This document shows positions 7,746-18,102 of a stretch of DNA of 64,000 nucleotides, piece after piece. Numbering within the stretch: the stretch's first letter is position 1; every line of letters starts with the position of its first letter. The stretch is from Sphingomonas endolithica (GTDB lineage Bacteria > Pseudomonadota > Alphaproteobacteria > Sphingomonadales > Sphingomonadaceae). A program made the position numbers and the translations under genes. The stretch covers positions 2,800,501 to 2,864,500 of the forward strand of contig NZ_CP103057.1 in assembly GCF_025231525.1 (NCBI RefSeq), written 5' to 3'. The notes below the pieces were generated by a model, which did no database searches, was not told where the DNA came from, and saw nothing but the letters and a program-made list of their open reading frames with translations.

Positions 7746-8963
7746 CTAGACCATCATCCCTTGTAGCAGCTTGGGTACCTCGCCGCTTTCGCCGCGCGCC
7801 TCGGCCATGAAGCGGTTTTTTACCATCGGCAGGCGCTGCACCGCCGATAGCCCGAGGCGGCGGGCGGCGTTGGCGGTCTTGCCGGGGATACCGAACAGCC
7901 GCTGCAGGCCGTCGGTGGCGACCGAGACCATCAGCGTGTCGAGACTGCGCCAGCGCTGGTAGCGCGCGAGCAGTGCCGGATCGCCGAGATCGAGCCCGAG
8001 CCGCTTGCCCTCGACCAGCACCTCGACCAACGTCGCCACGTCGCGGAAACCGACATTGACGCCCTGCCCGGCGATCGGGTGGATGCCGTGCGCGGCATCG
8101 CCGACCAGCGCGAGGCGGTTGGAAACGATCTGCGCCGCATGGTGAAAGCCCAGCGGATAGCTGGAGCGCGCGCCCAATGGGCCGAGTTGCCCGAGGAACC
8201 CGCCCATCTTCTTCTCCGCCTCGGCCAGGAAACCGCGCTCGGACAGTTTGAGCATGCCCGGCGCTTCGGCCCGCGACACCGACCAGACGATCGCCGAGCG
8301 ATGCCCTTCGGCATCGTCGTTCAGCGGCAGGATCGCGAACGGCCCCTGCGGGTAGAAGATCTCGAAGGCAATGTTCTCGTGGCTATGTTCATGGTGCAGC
8401 GAGGTGACGATTGCAGCATGATCATATTGCCAGCGCGCGGTGCGGATGCCGGCCGCGTCGCGGGTCGGCGAATTACGCCCTTCCGCCGCGATCAGCAGCG
8501 GCGCGGTGATCGTCGCCCCCGAATCGAGCACGGCGGTCACGCCCTGGTCGTCGCGGGTAACGGATACGGCCCGCGTGCTCATGCGCAGGTCGATATTGGG
8601 GGCGGCCACCGCGGCCTCGTACAAGGCGCCGCGCAGCAACCGATTCTCGAACATATGGCCGAGCGCGCCATCATCGGCCGATGGCGCGAAATCCAGCGCG
8701 CCGGGCTCCAGCCCATCGCTCACCCGAATCCCCGCGATCGGGCAGCCCTTGCCCGCCAGCCGGTCGATCACGCCGATCGCACTCAGCATCCGGTACGGCG
8801 CGCTGGCGATCGCCGAAGCGCGGCCATCGAAACCCGCTGCCAGGATCACTTGCGGATCGGCGATATCGACGACGATCGCCTTCAACTTGTGCGCATCGAG
8901 CGCCACGGCGAGCGCGCTGCCGACAAGGCCGCCGCCCAGAATGATGACATCTGCCTGTTCCAT
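7746..8963 (-). CDS. UbiH/COQ6-family FAD hydroxylase
   Basis: 405 residues from the ATG at 8963 (the frame is open to 8999). The N-terminal FAD fold GGGLVGSALAV, a mid-protein GRNSPTRDAAG segment and the C-terminal GDAAHGIHPIAGQGVN motif are characteristic of the UbiH/UbiF/COQ6 flavin monooxygenases that hydroxylate the ubiquinone ring, acting at the cytoplasmic face of the membrane. Which ring position it uses cannot be told from sequence. A COQ9-like gene lies at 62034-62699. It is divergent from ftsK across about 110 bp and convergent with the LON-domain gene. Confidence 0.85.
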   Translation of the reverse strand: MEQADVIILGGGLVGSALAVALDAHKLKAIVVDIADPQVILAAGFDGRASAIASAPYRMLSAIGVIDRLAGKGCPIAGIRVSDGLEPGALDFAPSADDGALGHMFENRLLRGALYEAAVAAPNIDLRMSTRAVSVTRDDQGVTAVLDSGATITAPLLIAAEGRNSPTRDAAGIRTARWQYDHAAIVTSLHHEHSHENIAFEIFYPQGPFAILPLNDDAEGHRSAIVWSVSRAEAPGMLKLSERGFLAEAEKKMGGFLGQLGPLGARSSYPLGFHHAAQIVSNRLALVGDAAHGIHPIAGQGVNVGFRDVATLVEVLVEGKRLGLDLGDPALLARYQRWRSLDTLMVSVATDGLQRLFGIPGKTANAARRLGLSAVQRLPMVKNRFMAEARGESGEVPKLLQGMMV

Positions 8964-9073
8964 GCCACGCACCGTAACCGCCGCATGCGCCGCTGCCAAT
9001 GCGGCTGCCTTGACGGCACCCGCCGCAAGGGCGATTATCCGGAACAGATAGCGGACAGACGGGACAAATTGAG

Positions 9074-11386
<2,313 letters not shown>

Positions 11387-11418
11387 CGCCCGGAAGATTC
11401 TTCCACACACACGCACGA

Positions 11419-11520
11419 CTTCGTCATTCCCGCGCAGGCGGGAATCCATATTGGCCGACGCTTCGATTTTACGGCCTAGCTTCGAGATAATGGATCCCCG
11501 CCTTCGCGGGGATGACGAAG
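11419..11520. repeat. Intergenic palindromic element 2
   Basis: A roughly 100-bp inverted repeat with perfect 9-bp ends (CTTCGTCAT ... ATGACGAAG). Each half has its own hairpin: TTCCCGC-GCAG-GCGGGAA on the left and CCCCGC-CTTC-GCGGGG on the right. It lies between ftsK and lolA. Confidence 0.7.
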
Positions 11521-11599
11521 CGCCGCATAAAGGCTCTATTGGTTCAGAGCGGGTTCAACGCGCGAACGTCAGACGACCGGCATCCCTGAGGAGAATTTC

Positions 11600-12214
11600 G
11601 TGAATTTGCGACTTAGCGCCCTGGCGCTCGCCCCTGCCCTGATCGCCGCGGCGCCCGCCGCAGTCGCACCGGGCGAGCTCGGCCTCGTCCAGAAACATCT
11701 GCAATCGGTGCAGAGCATGACGGCCAATTTCACGCAGACCGATCGCGCCAACAAGGTGCTGACCGGCGTGCTGACGCTGAAGAAGCCGGGCAAGATCCGC
11801 TTCCAGTACGAAAAGGGCGTGCCGATCCTGATCGTCGGCGACGGCAAGGCGTTGACCTTCATCGACTATTCGGTGCGGCAGGTGCAGCGCTGGCCGATCG
11901 GCAACTCGCCGCTGGCCGTGCTGCTCGATCCATCGCGTGACATGACTCGGTTCGCCAAGGTCGTGCCCGGCGTGGATCCCCGGATCATCTCGGTCGAGGC
12001 GAACGACCCCAAGCATCCCGAATATGGCCGCATCACCTTGGTGTTCCTGCGTAGCACGTCGGCTCCGGGTGGACTGATGCTGCAGGGCTGGGTCGCACTG
12101 GACAGTCAGAACAACCGGACGACGATCCGGCTGACCAATCAGCGCTTTAACGCGCCTGTTAGCGACGGAACGTTCCGCTGGAACGATCCACGGCGTGCAT
12201 CCGGGCCGAAATAA
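11600..12214 (+). CDS. lolA: LolA-family outer-membrane lipoprotein carrier
   Basis: 204 residues with an N-terminal signal peptide (LSALALAPALIAAAPAAVA). The mature part has the LolA pattern: helix with VQSMTANFTQTDR, then GVLTLKKPGKIRFQYEKG, an LIVGDGKALTFIDYSVRQV strand pair, and a C-terminal barrel. LolA carries lipoproteins through the periplasm from LolCDE to the outer membrane. The GTG start has GAGGAGA 6 bases upstream. It lies downstream of ftsK, the same order as in other proteobacteria. Confidence 0.88.
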   Translation: MNLRLSALALAPALIAAAPAAVAPGELGLVQKHLQSVQSMTANFTQTDRANKVLTGVLTLKKPGKIRFQYEKGVPILIVGDGKALTFIDYSVRQVQRWPIGNSPLAVLLDPSRDMTRFAKVVPGVDPRIISVEANDPKHPEYGRITLVFLRSTSAPGGLMLQGWVALDSQNNRTTIRLTNQRFNAPVSDGTFRWNDPRRASGPK

Positions 12215-12356
12215 CGTTTCATTCATATTGGCGACAGGTTCACTGTCCTAATTATGCCTGGCGGATGAGGGGCGGTTCGAGATTTCCCCCCTGTTGCTCG
12301 AATTGTCAGCCCCCATCCTGCCTGCGTGACGAACGCTAGGTCGGCCCTCGCTCCAT

Positions 12357-12387
12357 GCCCCCGGAGCGGGGGCCTTTCCTTTTTCAA
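12357..12387 (+). terminator. Candidate intrinsic terminator
   Basis: GCCCCC-GGAGC-GGGGGC followed by a pyrimidine run (CTTTCCTTTTT). It sits 140 bp after lolA and 50 bp before the xth start. Confidence 0.55.
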
Positions 12388-12439
12388 GTATGTAGCAGTG
12401 CACTGGCGCCGGCCGGATCGCGTAGCTACATGCTCCGCC

Positions 12440-13234
12440 ATGGCGGACACGCTCAAGATCGTTTCCTGGAACATCAATTCGGTGCGGTTCCGCATCGAGA
12501 TCGTCGAACGCTTCCTGCGCGACGTGCAGCCGCATGTGCTATGCCTGCAAGAAACCAAGGTGGTCGACGGCGACTTCCCGACCGCGCCGTTTCGCGCGCT
12601 CGGCTACGACCAGATCATCCTGCACGGGCAGAAGATGCATCACGGCGTGGCGATCATCAGCCGCGTGCCGATCGTGGAGGACGATCGCTACGACTGGCAG
12701 GCGAACATGGAGGCACGGCATGTCGGCGTGCGGCTGCCCAATGGCGTGCGCCTCGACAACGTCTATGTGCCGGCGGGGGGCGACGTTCCCGACCGCGAGG
12801 TGAATGCGAAATTCGGGCAGAAGCTGGATTTCGTCGACCGCATGACGCGCTGGTCGGCCGAGCTTGCCACCCCGACGATCTTGACCGGCGATTTTAACAT
12901 CGCACCGCTCGAGGCCGATGTGTGGAGCCACAAGCAATTGCTGAACGTCGTCAGTCACACGCCGATCGAGGTGGCGGCGCTGAATGCGCTCAAGGCGTCC
13001 AATTCCTGGGTCGATCTCGGGCGGCACTTCCATCCCTCGCCGGCGCGGTTGCACACCTGGTGGAGCTACCGCTCGCCCGATTTCACCGCCAACGACCGCG
13101 GGCGGCGGCTCGACCATATGTGGGCGACCGCCGACGTGGCAGCGACGGCGCAGGCGCACACCGTGTTCGAAGACTGCCGCAGCTGGCTGAAACCCTCCGA
13201 TCATGTGCCGATCATGACCGAGTTCGCCTGTTGA
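12440..13234 (+). CDS. xth: Exodeoxyribonuclease III
   Basis: 264 residues, the normal length for XthA-type AP endonucleases. Motifs in order: [19 protein letters not shown] (metal-binding Glu), GDFNIAP (catalytic Asp and Asn), RRLDHMWAT and the C-terminal SDHVPI (catalytic His). It repairs abasic sites and removes 3' blocking groups in base-excision repair. The ATG at 12440 (MADTLK) gives the canonical N-terminus, although no strong ribosome site is visible; the frame is open further upstream. Its stop overlaps the TTG start proposed for ribA. Confidence 0.93.
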   Translation: MADTLKIVSWNINSVRFRIEIVERFLRDVQPHVLCLQETKVVDGDFPTAPFRALGYDQIILHGQKMHHGVAIISRVPIVEDDRYDWQANMEARHVGVRLPNGVRLDNVYVPAGGDVPDREVNAKFGQKLDFVDRMTRWSAELATPTILTGDFNIAPLEADVWSHKQLLNVVSHTPIEVAALNALKASNSWVDLGRHFHPSPARLHTWWSYRSPDFTANDRGRRLDHMWATADVAATAQAHTVFEDCRSWLKPSDHVPIMTEFAC

Positions 13235-14292
13235 GCGATGCGCAGCAGACGGCGCTTGCGATCGACGCCTTGCGCCGTGGGTGGCCGGTGGCGATCAGCG
13301 GATCGGACGGCACGTTGGCGCTGCTGCCGATCGAGACCGCCGATCCGGTCCGGCTGGCGGCATTCGACCGGGCGGGAACCGCAGCCGTCTTGTTGTCGGC
13401 GGGCCGCGCGCTGACGCTCAAGCTCGCCAATCAACGCGCCGCGGCGGTGCCCGATGCCCCGGTCCTCGTCGAGCGCGCGCCGTGGCTCGACTTCGCCACC
13501 GCCACGGCGCTGGCCGACCCGCAATTGGACCTCCAAACGCCGCTCAAGGGACCTTTCCGCGCCATCCCACTGGCCGAGAGCGAGGCGGGGGCCGCCGCAT
13601 TGCGCCTCGCGCGAATCGGCGGCGTGCTACCGGCATTCTTCGCGGTCCCTGGTGGCACCGCCGCGCTGAGCATCACGGTCGACGACATCGCCCAGCATGA
13701 GGATGCCGCGCGCCTCGCCATCGCCACCCGCGCGCGCCTGCCCGTGGCCGGCGCGGAGACGGCGGAGATCGTCGCGTTCCGCACGCCCGAAATGCCAGGC
13801 GAACATATTGCGCTGCTGATCGGCGCGCCCAACGGTCAGCCGCCGCTGGTTCGGCTGCATAGCGAATGCCTAACCGGCGATGTACTGGGCAGCCTGAAAT
13901 GCGATTGCGGGCCGCAGTTAGATGCCGCGATCGCTGCGATCACCGCGAGCGGCTGGGGCATCCTGCTGTATCTGCGGCAAGAGGGCCGCGGCATCGGGCT
14001 GATCAACAAATTGCGCGCCTATGCGCTGCAGGATCAGGGGTTCGATACGGTCGACGCCAATACCCGGCTGGGCTTTGCGGTCGACTCGCGCAACTTCCGG
14101 GTTGCCGCGCGGATGCTCGAGCTGCTCGGGCAACGCGAAGTGCGCTTGCTGACCAACAATCCCGAAAAAGTCGCGCAGCTCGAAGGTGCGGGTGTGTCGG
14201 TGGTCGAGCGCGTGCCGCATTTCCTACCCGCCAACCCGCATAATGAGCGCTATCTGGCGACCAAACGCGACCGCACCGGCCATCAGCTGTGA
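13231..14292 (+). CDS. ribA: RibA-like protein: degenerate N-domain plus GTP cyclohydrolase II
   Basis: 353 residues. The C-terminal half (from about residue 185) is GTP cyclohydrolase [20 protein letters not shown] gives the three zinc-binding cysteines, RQEGRGIGL the active-site Arg, and LTNNP follows near the end. This enzyme opens GTP for riboflavin synthesis. The N-terminal half aligns by eye with the DHBP-synthase (RibB) position of RibBA but lacks the RibB acidic EDRENEGD motif, so it should not make DHBP. The start is taken as TTG 13231, overlapping the xth stop (TTGA). The next gene begins 8 bp downstream. Confidence 0.85.
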   Translation: MSDAQQTALAIDALRRGWPVAISGSDGTLALLPIETADPVRLAAFDRAGTAAVLLSAGRALTLKLANQRAAAVPDAPVLVERAPWLDFATATALADPQLDLQTPLKGPFRAIPLAESEAGAAALRLARIGGVLPAFFAVPGGTAALSITVDDIAQHEDAARLAIATRARLPVAGAETAEIVAFRTPEMPGEHIALLIGAPNGQPPLVRLHSECLTGDVLGSLKCDCGPQLDAAIAAITASGWGILLYLRQEGRGIGLINKLRAYALQDQGFDTVDANTRLGFAVDSRNFRVAARMLELLGQREVRLLTNNPEKVAQLEGAGVSVVERVPHFLPANPHNERYLATKRDRTGHQL

Positions 14293-14299
14293 CCTGCCG

Positions 14300-14824
14300 G
14301 TGAGCAAGCGCGCAAAACCGTCGCGCCAGTTGATCGTCGTGTTCGGCGCCCCCGTCCGCGCGGATGGCCGGCCAAGCCCGACATTGCGGCGGCGGATCGA
14401 TTATGCCGCGGGTGCGGCCGCCCGCTTCCCCAACGCCGATCTGTTCTGTTCGGGTGCCGCCGGCCGCGTGGGACCGTCAGAAGCGTCGGTGATGGCCGAA
14501 ATCCTCGCCAAGACCGTCGACCCCGCACGGTTGCATCTCGACGAGGAGAGTGTGGACACCTTGACGTCAGTCCGTGCCGCTGCCGCCTATTTCCGCGCCG
14601 GAGGCTATGATCAGTGCATCAGTTGCACCGACCGCTATCATCAGGCGCGGACGATGATGCTGTTCGCCTTCTACGGCATTCGTGCACGGCCAGTGATGTT
14701 CTACCGCGACGATGTCCGCACGGCGGCGTGGTGGCGGATGCGCGCGCGCGAGGGCGCAGCCTTGCCGTACGACTTCGTCGCCGGACTCGGCGCGCGAGCG
14801 CGCGATCTGCTGCGGCGACGCTAG
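14300..14824 (+). CDS. YdcF/ElyC-family (DUF218) protein
   Basis: About 174 residues from a GTG just after ribA. The start LIVVFGAPVRADGRPS with LRRRIDYAAG, then DLFCSGAAG and the ESVDTLTSV-AAA-YF pattern with the later SCTDRYHQAR, match the DUF218 fold (SanA/ElyC/YdcF), a family linked to envelope maintenance but without firm biochemistry. There is no signal peptide, so the product is cytoplasmic or peripheral. It overlaps the HAD-family gene tail to tail by 4 bp. A second DUF218 protein lies at 51659-52207. Confidence 0.7.
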   Translation: MSKRAKPSRQLIVVFGAPVRADGRPSPTLRRRIDYAAGAAARFPNADLFCSGAAGRVGPSEASVMAEILAKTVDPARLHLDEESVDTLTSVRAAAAYFRAGGYDQCISCTDRYHQARTMMLFAFYGIRARPVMFYRDDVRTAAWWRMRAREGAALPYDFVAGLGARARDLLRRR

Positions 14825-15501
14825 GCGATCAGCCGAGCAACGTCATCGAAGTCGTGCGCGATGTGCGTGACCCCGACGGCACGCAGGCGATCGGCGTGGT
14901 CGGGCGCGCAATGCGTGCCGGCGCACAGGCCGATCACCGTCGCCCCCGAAGCGACGGCAGCCGTCGCACCGACGACCGAATCCTCCAGGATGACGCACTC
15001 GGCGATCGGCACGCCCAGAACCTGGGCCGCGTGCCAATACAGATCGGGCGCCGGCTTGCCGCGCGCGACATGTTCCTTGCCACTGAAGATCATCGGCTCG
15101 AACGCATCGCGCAAGCCAAGGTGATCGAGGTGCGTGCGAATCCAGTGCGTCGAGCTCGACGAGGCGATCGCGCGGGGCAGGGCGGCGGGCAGCGCACGCA
15201 CGAAGTCGATCGCACCGGCGACGGCACCGATCCCATCGCGCAACACCCGTTCGTTCTCGGCCTCGCGCTCGGCATGGAAGTCATCGGGCACGGTACGCCC
15301 GATCCAGCGCTCGATCGCGCCCAGGAAATCGGCGCCGGACAGGCCCATGAAATTGGCCATCGACTGTTCGGCGCTGGTCGGGTGCCCGATACGCGTCAGA
15401 TAATCGGCAATCTGCATGTTGCCGGCGAATTCGCTCTCCAGCAGCACGCCGTCGAAATCGAAGATGATCGCGGCATAAAGGTTGGCGGTGGCGGCGGTCA
15501 T
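14821..15501 (-). CDS. HAD-superfamily hydrolase (subfamily IA)
   Basis: 226 residues with the four HAD motifs: IIFDFDGVLLESE (nucleophile Asp), ASSSS (motif II), the GKPAPD lysine (motif III) and ILEDSVVGATAA (motif IV). The helical cap after motif I fits the beta-phosphoglucomutase/GPH-like IA group; the substrate cannot be assigned. It follows yggS with a 4-bp overlap, so the two are one transcriptional unit. Confidence 0.85.
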   Translation of the reverse strand: MTAATANLYAAIIFDFDGVLLESEFAGNMQIADYLTRIGHPTSAEQSMANFMGLSGADFLGAIERWIGRTVPDDFHAEREAENERVLRDGIGAVAGAIDFVRALPAALPRAIASSSSTHWIRTHLDHLGLRDAFEPMIFSGKEHVARGKPAPDLYWHAAQVLGVPIAECVILEDSVVGATAAVASGATVIGLCAGTHCAPDHADRLRAVGVTHIAHDFDDVARLIA

Positions 15502-16166
15502 GCGCGTGCTCCGAACAAAGCGGTGCCGACCCGGACATGCGTGGCCCCAATGGTCACCGCGGTTTCGACATCGCTCGACATGCCCATGCTGAGCCCGGCC
15601 AGGCCGTGGTCACGCGCCATCGCGGCGAGCAGCGCGAAATAGGGGGCGGGCTCGAGGTCCGCCGGCGGAATCGCCATCAGGCCGGCGACGGGCAAGCCCA
15701 CCTCGTGCGCCAGGGTGATCAATGCCGGCAGTTCCGCGATCGGGCAGCCGCCCTTTTGCGGTTCATCGCCGATATTGACCTGCACGAAGCAATCGGGACG
15801 CTTGTCGAGCCGGTCCATCGCCTTGCCCAGTGCCGTCACCAGCGAGGGACGATCGACCGAATGAATCGAATCGAACAAGGCGACGGCTTCCTCCGCCTTG
15901 TTGGATTGCAGCTGCCCGATCAGGTGGAGCACGACGCCGGGATAGGCTTTGGCCAACGCCGGCCACTTGCCCGCCGCCTCCTGCACGCGATTCTCACCGA
16001 AATGGCGCTGCCCGACCTCCAGCAAGGGCTGGATCGCGGTGGCATCCTGCGTTTTGGAAACCGCGATCAGGGTCACGTCCTCAGCCTTGCGGCGGGCAAG
16101 GCCGGCGGCATGCTGGATCTGCTGACGCACGGCGGCGAGGGCGGTGGTGGGATCGTATGATGACAT
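15498..16166 (-). CDS. yggS: YggS/PLPBP pyridoxal-phosphate homeostasis protein
   Basis: 222 residues. LIAVSKTQ carries the PLP-binding lysine (about residue 38); HFGENRVQEAAGKW, HLIGQLQSNK, QVNIGDEPQKGG and LSMGMSSDVETAVTIGATHVRVGTALFG complete the family signature. It binds PLP and buffers B6 vitamers and amino acid pools and has no known enzyme activity. The ATG at 16166 is the canonical start; an upstream extension of the frame would run into the divergent ThiE-like gene. Confidence 0.93.
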   Translation of the reverse strand: MSSYDPTTALAAVRQQIQHAAGLARRKAEDVTLIAVSKTQDATAIQPLLEVGQRHFGENRVQEAAGKWPALAKAYPGVVLHLIGQLQSNKAEEAVALFDSIHSVDRPSLVTALGKAMDRLDKRPDCFVQVNIGDEPQKGGCPIAELPALITLAHEVGLPVAGLMAIPPADLEPAPYFALLAAMARDHGLAGLSMGMSSDVETAVTIGATHVRVGTALFGARA

Positions 16167-16188
16167 CGCCGCCGCTATAGGGTGCGGT

Positions 16189-16764
16189 GTGCGCCCCCGC
16201 CACCCTGCCCCGCCCAAGACGCTGCCGCGATTGTGGCTGATGACCGACGAACGCGTCGGCACCGAATTGTTCGCGATGCTGGAGGCCTTGCCGGCGGGCG
16301 CCGGTATCATCTTCCGGCACTATGCCACGCCCCCGGCAGAGCGCCGGGCGCTGTTTGCCGCGATCGCCGCGATCGCCCGGCGCCGGCGGCTGGTGCTCAT
16401 CCGCGCCGGCAAGACCAGGATGCCGGGGGAAGACGGCGTGCACGGCGCCGCGCGATTGCACGGCAGCGCCATTCGCACCTGGCCGGCGCATACCCGGAGC
16501 GAGGCGCTTGCCGGCCGCAGGGCAGGGGCCGACCTGCTGCTGGTATCGCCAGTGTTCGCCACCCGCTCGCATCCCGGCAAGAAGCCGCTGGGCCCGCTAC
16601 GTGCGGCTGCCATCATGCAGGGACTGGATGTGCCGGCCGTCGCGCTGGGCGGCATGCAGGCACGCCGACACCGGCGACTGGCGAATCTGGGATTTTACGG
16701 CTGGGCGGCGATCGATGCCTGGCGCCCGACGCGCGATCAGAAGCGGAAGGCAGTGCCGATATAA
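16189..16764 (+). CDS. Divergent ThiE-like (thiamine phosphate synthase fold) protein
   Basis: About 191 residues from a GTG at 16189. A TIM-barrel protein related to thiamine-phosphate synthase/TenI: LWLMTDERVG at the start, GVHG at the position of GVHLGQ, ADLLLVSPVFATRSHPGKKPLGP and a phosphate-binding VALGGM. The HLGQxD metal/pyrophosphate motif and the QLRxK strand of true ThiE are absent (here HGAARL and FRHYATP), so canonical catalysis is doubtful. It is divergent from yggS with 22 bp between starts and overlaps the outer-membrane-type gene tail to tail by 28 bp. Confidence 0.65.
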   Translation: MRPRHPAPPKTLPRLWLMTDERVGTELFAMLEALPAGAGIIFRHYATPPAERRALFAAIAAIARRRRLVLIRAGKTRMPGEDGVHGAARLHGSAIRTWPAHTRSEALAGRRAGADLLLVSPVFATRSHPGKKPLGPLRAAAIMQGLDVPAVALGGMQARRHRRLANLGFYGWAAIDAWRPTRDQKRKAVPI

Positions 16765-17444
16765 ACGGCCTGGCTGTCGAGACGATCGTCCTTCAGCCGC
16801 TCCAACCGGTCACGCTCGCTCTTGTAGCGCACGCCGGCGGTCACGTCGAAGTTGCGCGTCAACGAATAGGAGCCGCCGACGTCCAGCGCATAGGCCGGTG
16901 CATCCTCGACCAATTTGGGCGTGCCCGCGAGCGGGCGGTCGGCGGTCGCCTTCACCTGGCCGCTAAAGCGCTTGCCGGCATAGCTGAGGCCGAGATCGAC
17001 CGTCTCGCGGCTGCCCGGTAGACCGGCAAGATCGACCCGCGCCATGTCGCTCGACAAAGCGAACCGCTTCCAGCCGACCGCGACACCCAGATTATAAGCA
17101 ATCGGCGCGAGGCTCAGCGCCGATGGCGCGGTGGAGATACGCTCGCTCAATGCGGTGCGAGTCGAACGGGCACGGACCGCGACGGTCACGGCCCTGGTGC
17201 CGGTACGGCGCGATTCGGACGGTGTGAAGCGGAAGCCGCTCGAATCGAGTCCGCCCCGCGCGAACACCGCAGCGAGCCGCGGATCGGCCGAGGCCGGGGT
17301 GAACGATCCGATCGCACGCGGCGTAAAAACGCGCTTTTCCGGGCGGTTAGTGATGTCGGGGGCGCCGATCGCAGGCGCCACGGCGATACCGGCAGCGACG
17401 AGCGCTCCCACTACCATTCCCGCCATCGCGCGACCCACAACCAC
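16737..17444 (-). CDS. Putative outer-membrane beta-barrel protein
   Basis: 235 residues with a signal peptide (MAGMVVGALVAAGIAVAPAIGA) and a C-terminal half of alternating polar/hydrophobic strands (VDLGLSYAGKRFSGQVKA, YALDVGGSYSLTRNFDVTAGVRYK) ending in AFRF, a terminal aromatic residue typical of BAM substrates. The middle segment is basic and low in strands. I recognise no named family; outer-membrane location is inferred from these features only. The alternative GTG/ATG starts within the first 8 codons are equally possible. Confidence 0.65.
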   Translation of the reverse strand: MVVGRAMAGMVVGALVAAGIAVAPAIGAPDITNRPEKRVFTPRAIGSFTPASADPRLAAVFARGGLDSSGFRFTPSESRRTGTRAVTVAVRARSTRTALSERISTAPSALSLAPIAYNLGVAVGWKRFALSSDMARVDLAGLPGSRETVDLGLSYAGKRFSGQVKATADRPLAGTPKLVEDAPAYALDVGGSYSLTRNFDVTAGVRYKSERDRLERLKDDRLDSQAVYIGTAFRF

Positions 17445-17651
17445 TTCGACACCCCTTGACCGGCAAATTCCTGCCGCTGCTCCAAAACGCGTCTATCACG
17501 ATTTGGTCCGCCGTCACCACCATCAGAAAGCAGTTTACGCCAGAGTGTTGTAATCCGCCCACAGGGCCTTGCGAAACCGCCGTGCTTGCGGCGGACGCGA
17601 GACCATCTATAGATGCCGCTACATGTTGCCCTTACCCGCAGGAAACCGCCG

Positions 17652-18086
17652 ATGATCCGCCTTCCGGCCCCCATGCTTGCCCTGTTCGCGTTGCCGCTTG
17701 CCCTGACGGCATGTGGCGGCAGGGAACGGCCGAGCGCCGATCTCGCGGCATCGCGCGTCACCACCATCGGTGTGAATTCGTATCTCTGGCGCGCCAGCCT
17801 GGACACGTTGAGCTTCATGCCGCTGCTGCAGACCGATTCGAACGGCGGCGTGATCGTGACCGATTGGTACATCAACCCGGCCGTGCCGACCGAGCGCGTC
17901 AAGGTGACGGTGACGATCCTGGATCAGGATCTGCGCGCCGATGGCCTGCGCGTCGCGGCGCTGCGTGAAGTGAACCAAGGCGGGCAGTGGGTTGCCGCAC
18001 CGGTCAAGGCCGCGACCGTCCAGAAACTCGAAGATGCGATCCTGACGCGCGCCCGCGATCTGCGCCGCGCCTCTGTTGCCGGATAA
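17652..18086 (+). CDS. DUF3576-type lipoprotein
   Basis: 144 residues. A lipoprotein signal peptide ends in the lipobox LTAC (Cys about residue 20), followed by a conserved block [28 protein letters not shown] and VTDWYINP. This is the alphaproteobacterial DUF3576 family, which sits before leuS and lptE in many genomes. The ATG has AGGAAA 8 bases upstream. Its location next to lptE suggests an envelope-assembly role, but none is proven. Confidence 0.8.
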   Translation: MIRLPAPMLALFALPLALTACGGRERPSADLAASRVTTIGVNSYLWRASLDTLSFMPLLQTDSNGGVIVTDWYINPAVPTERVKVTVTILDQDLRADGLRVAALREVNQGGQWVAAPVKAATVQKLEDAILTRARDLRRASVAG

Positions 18087-18102
18087 GAGAAAGACCAAAG
18101 AT

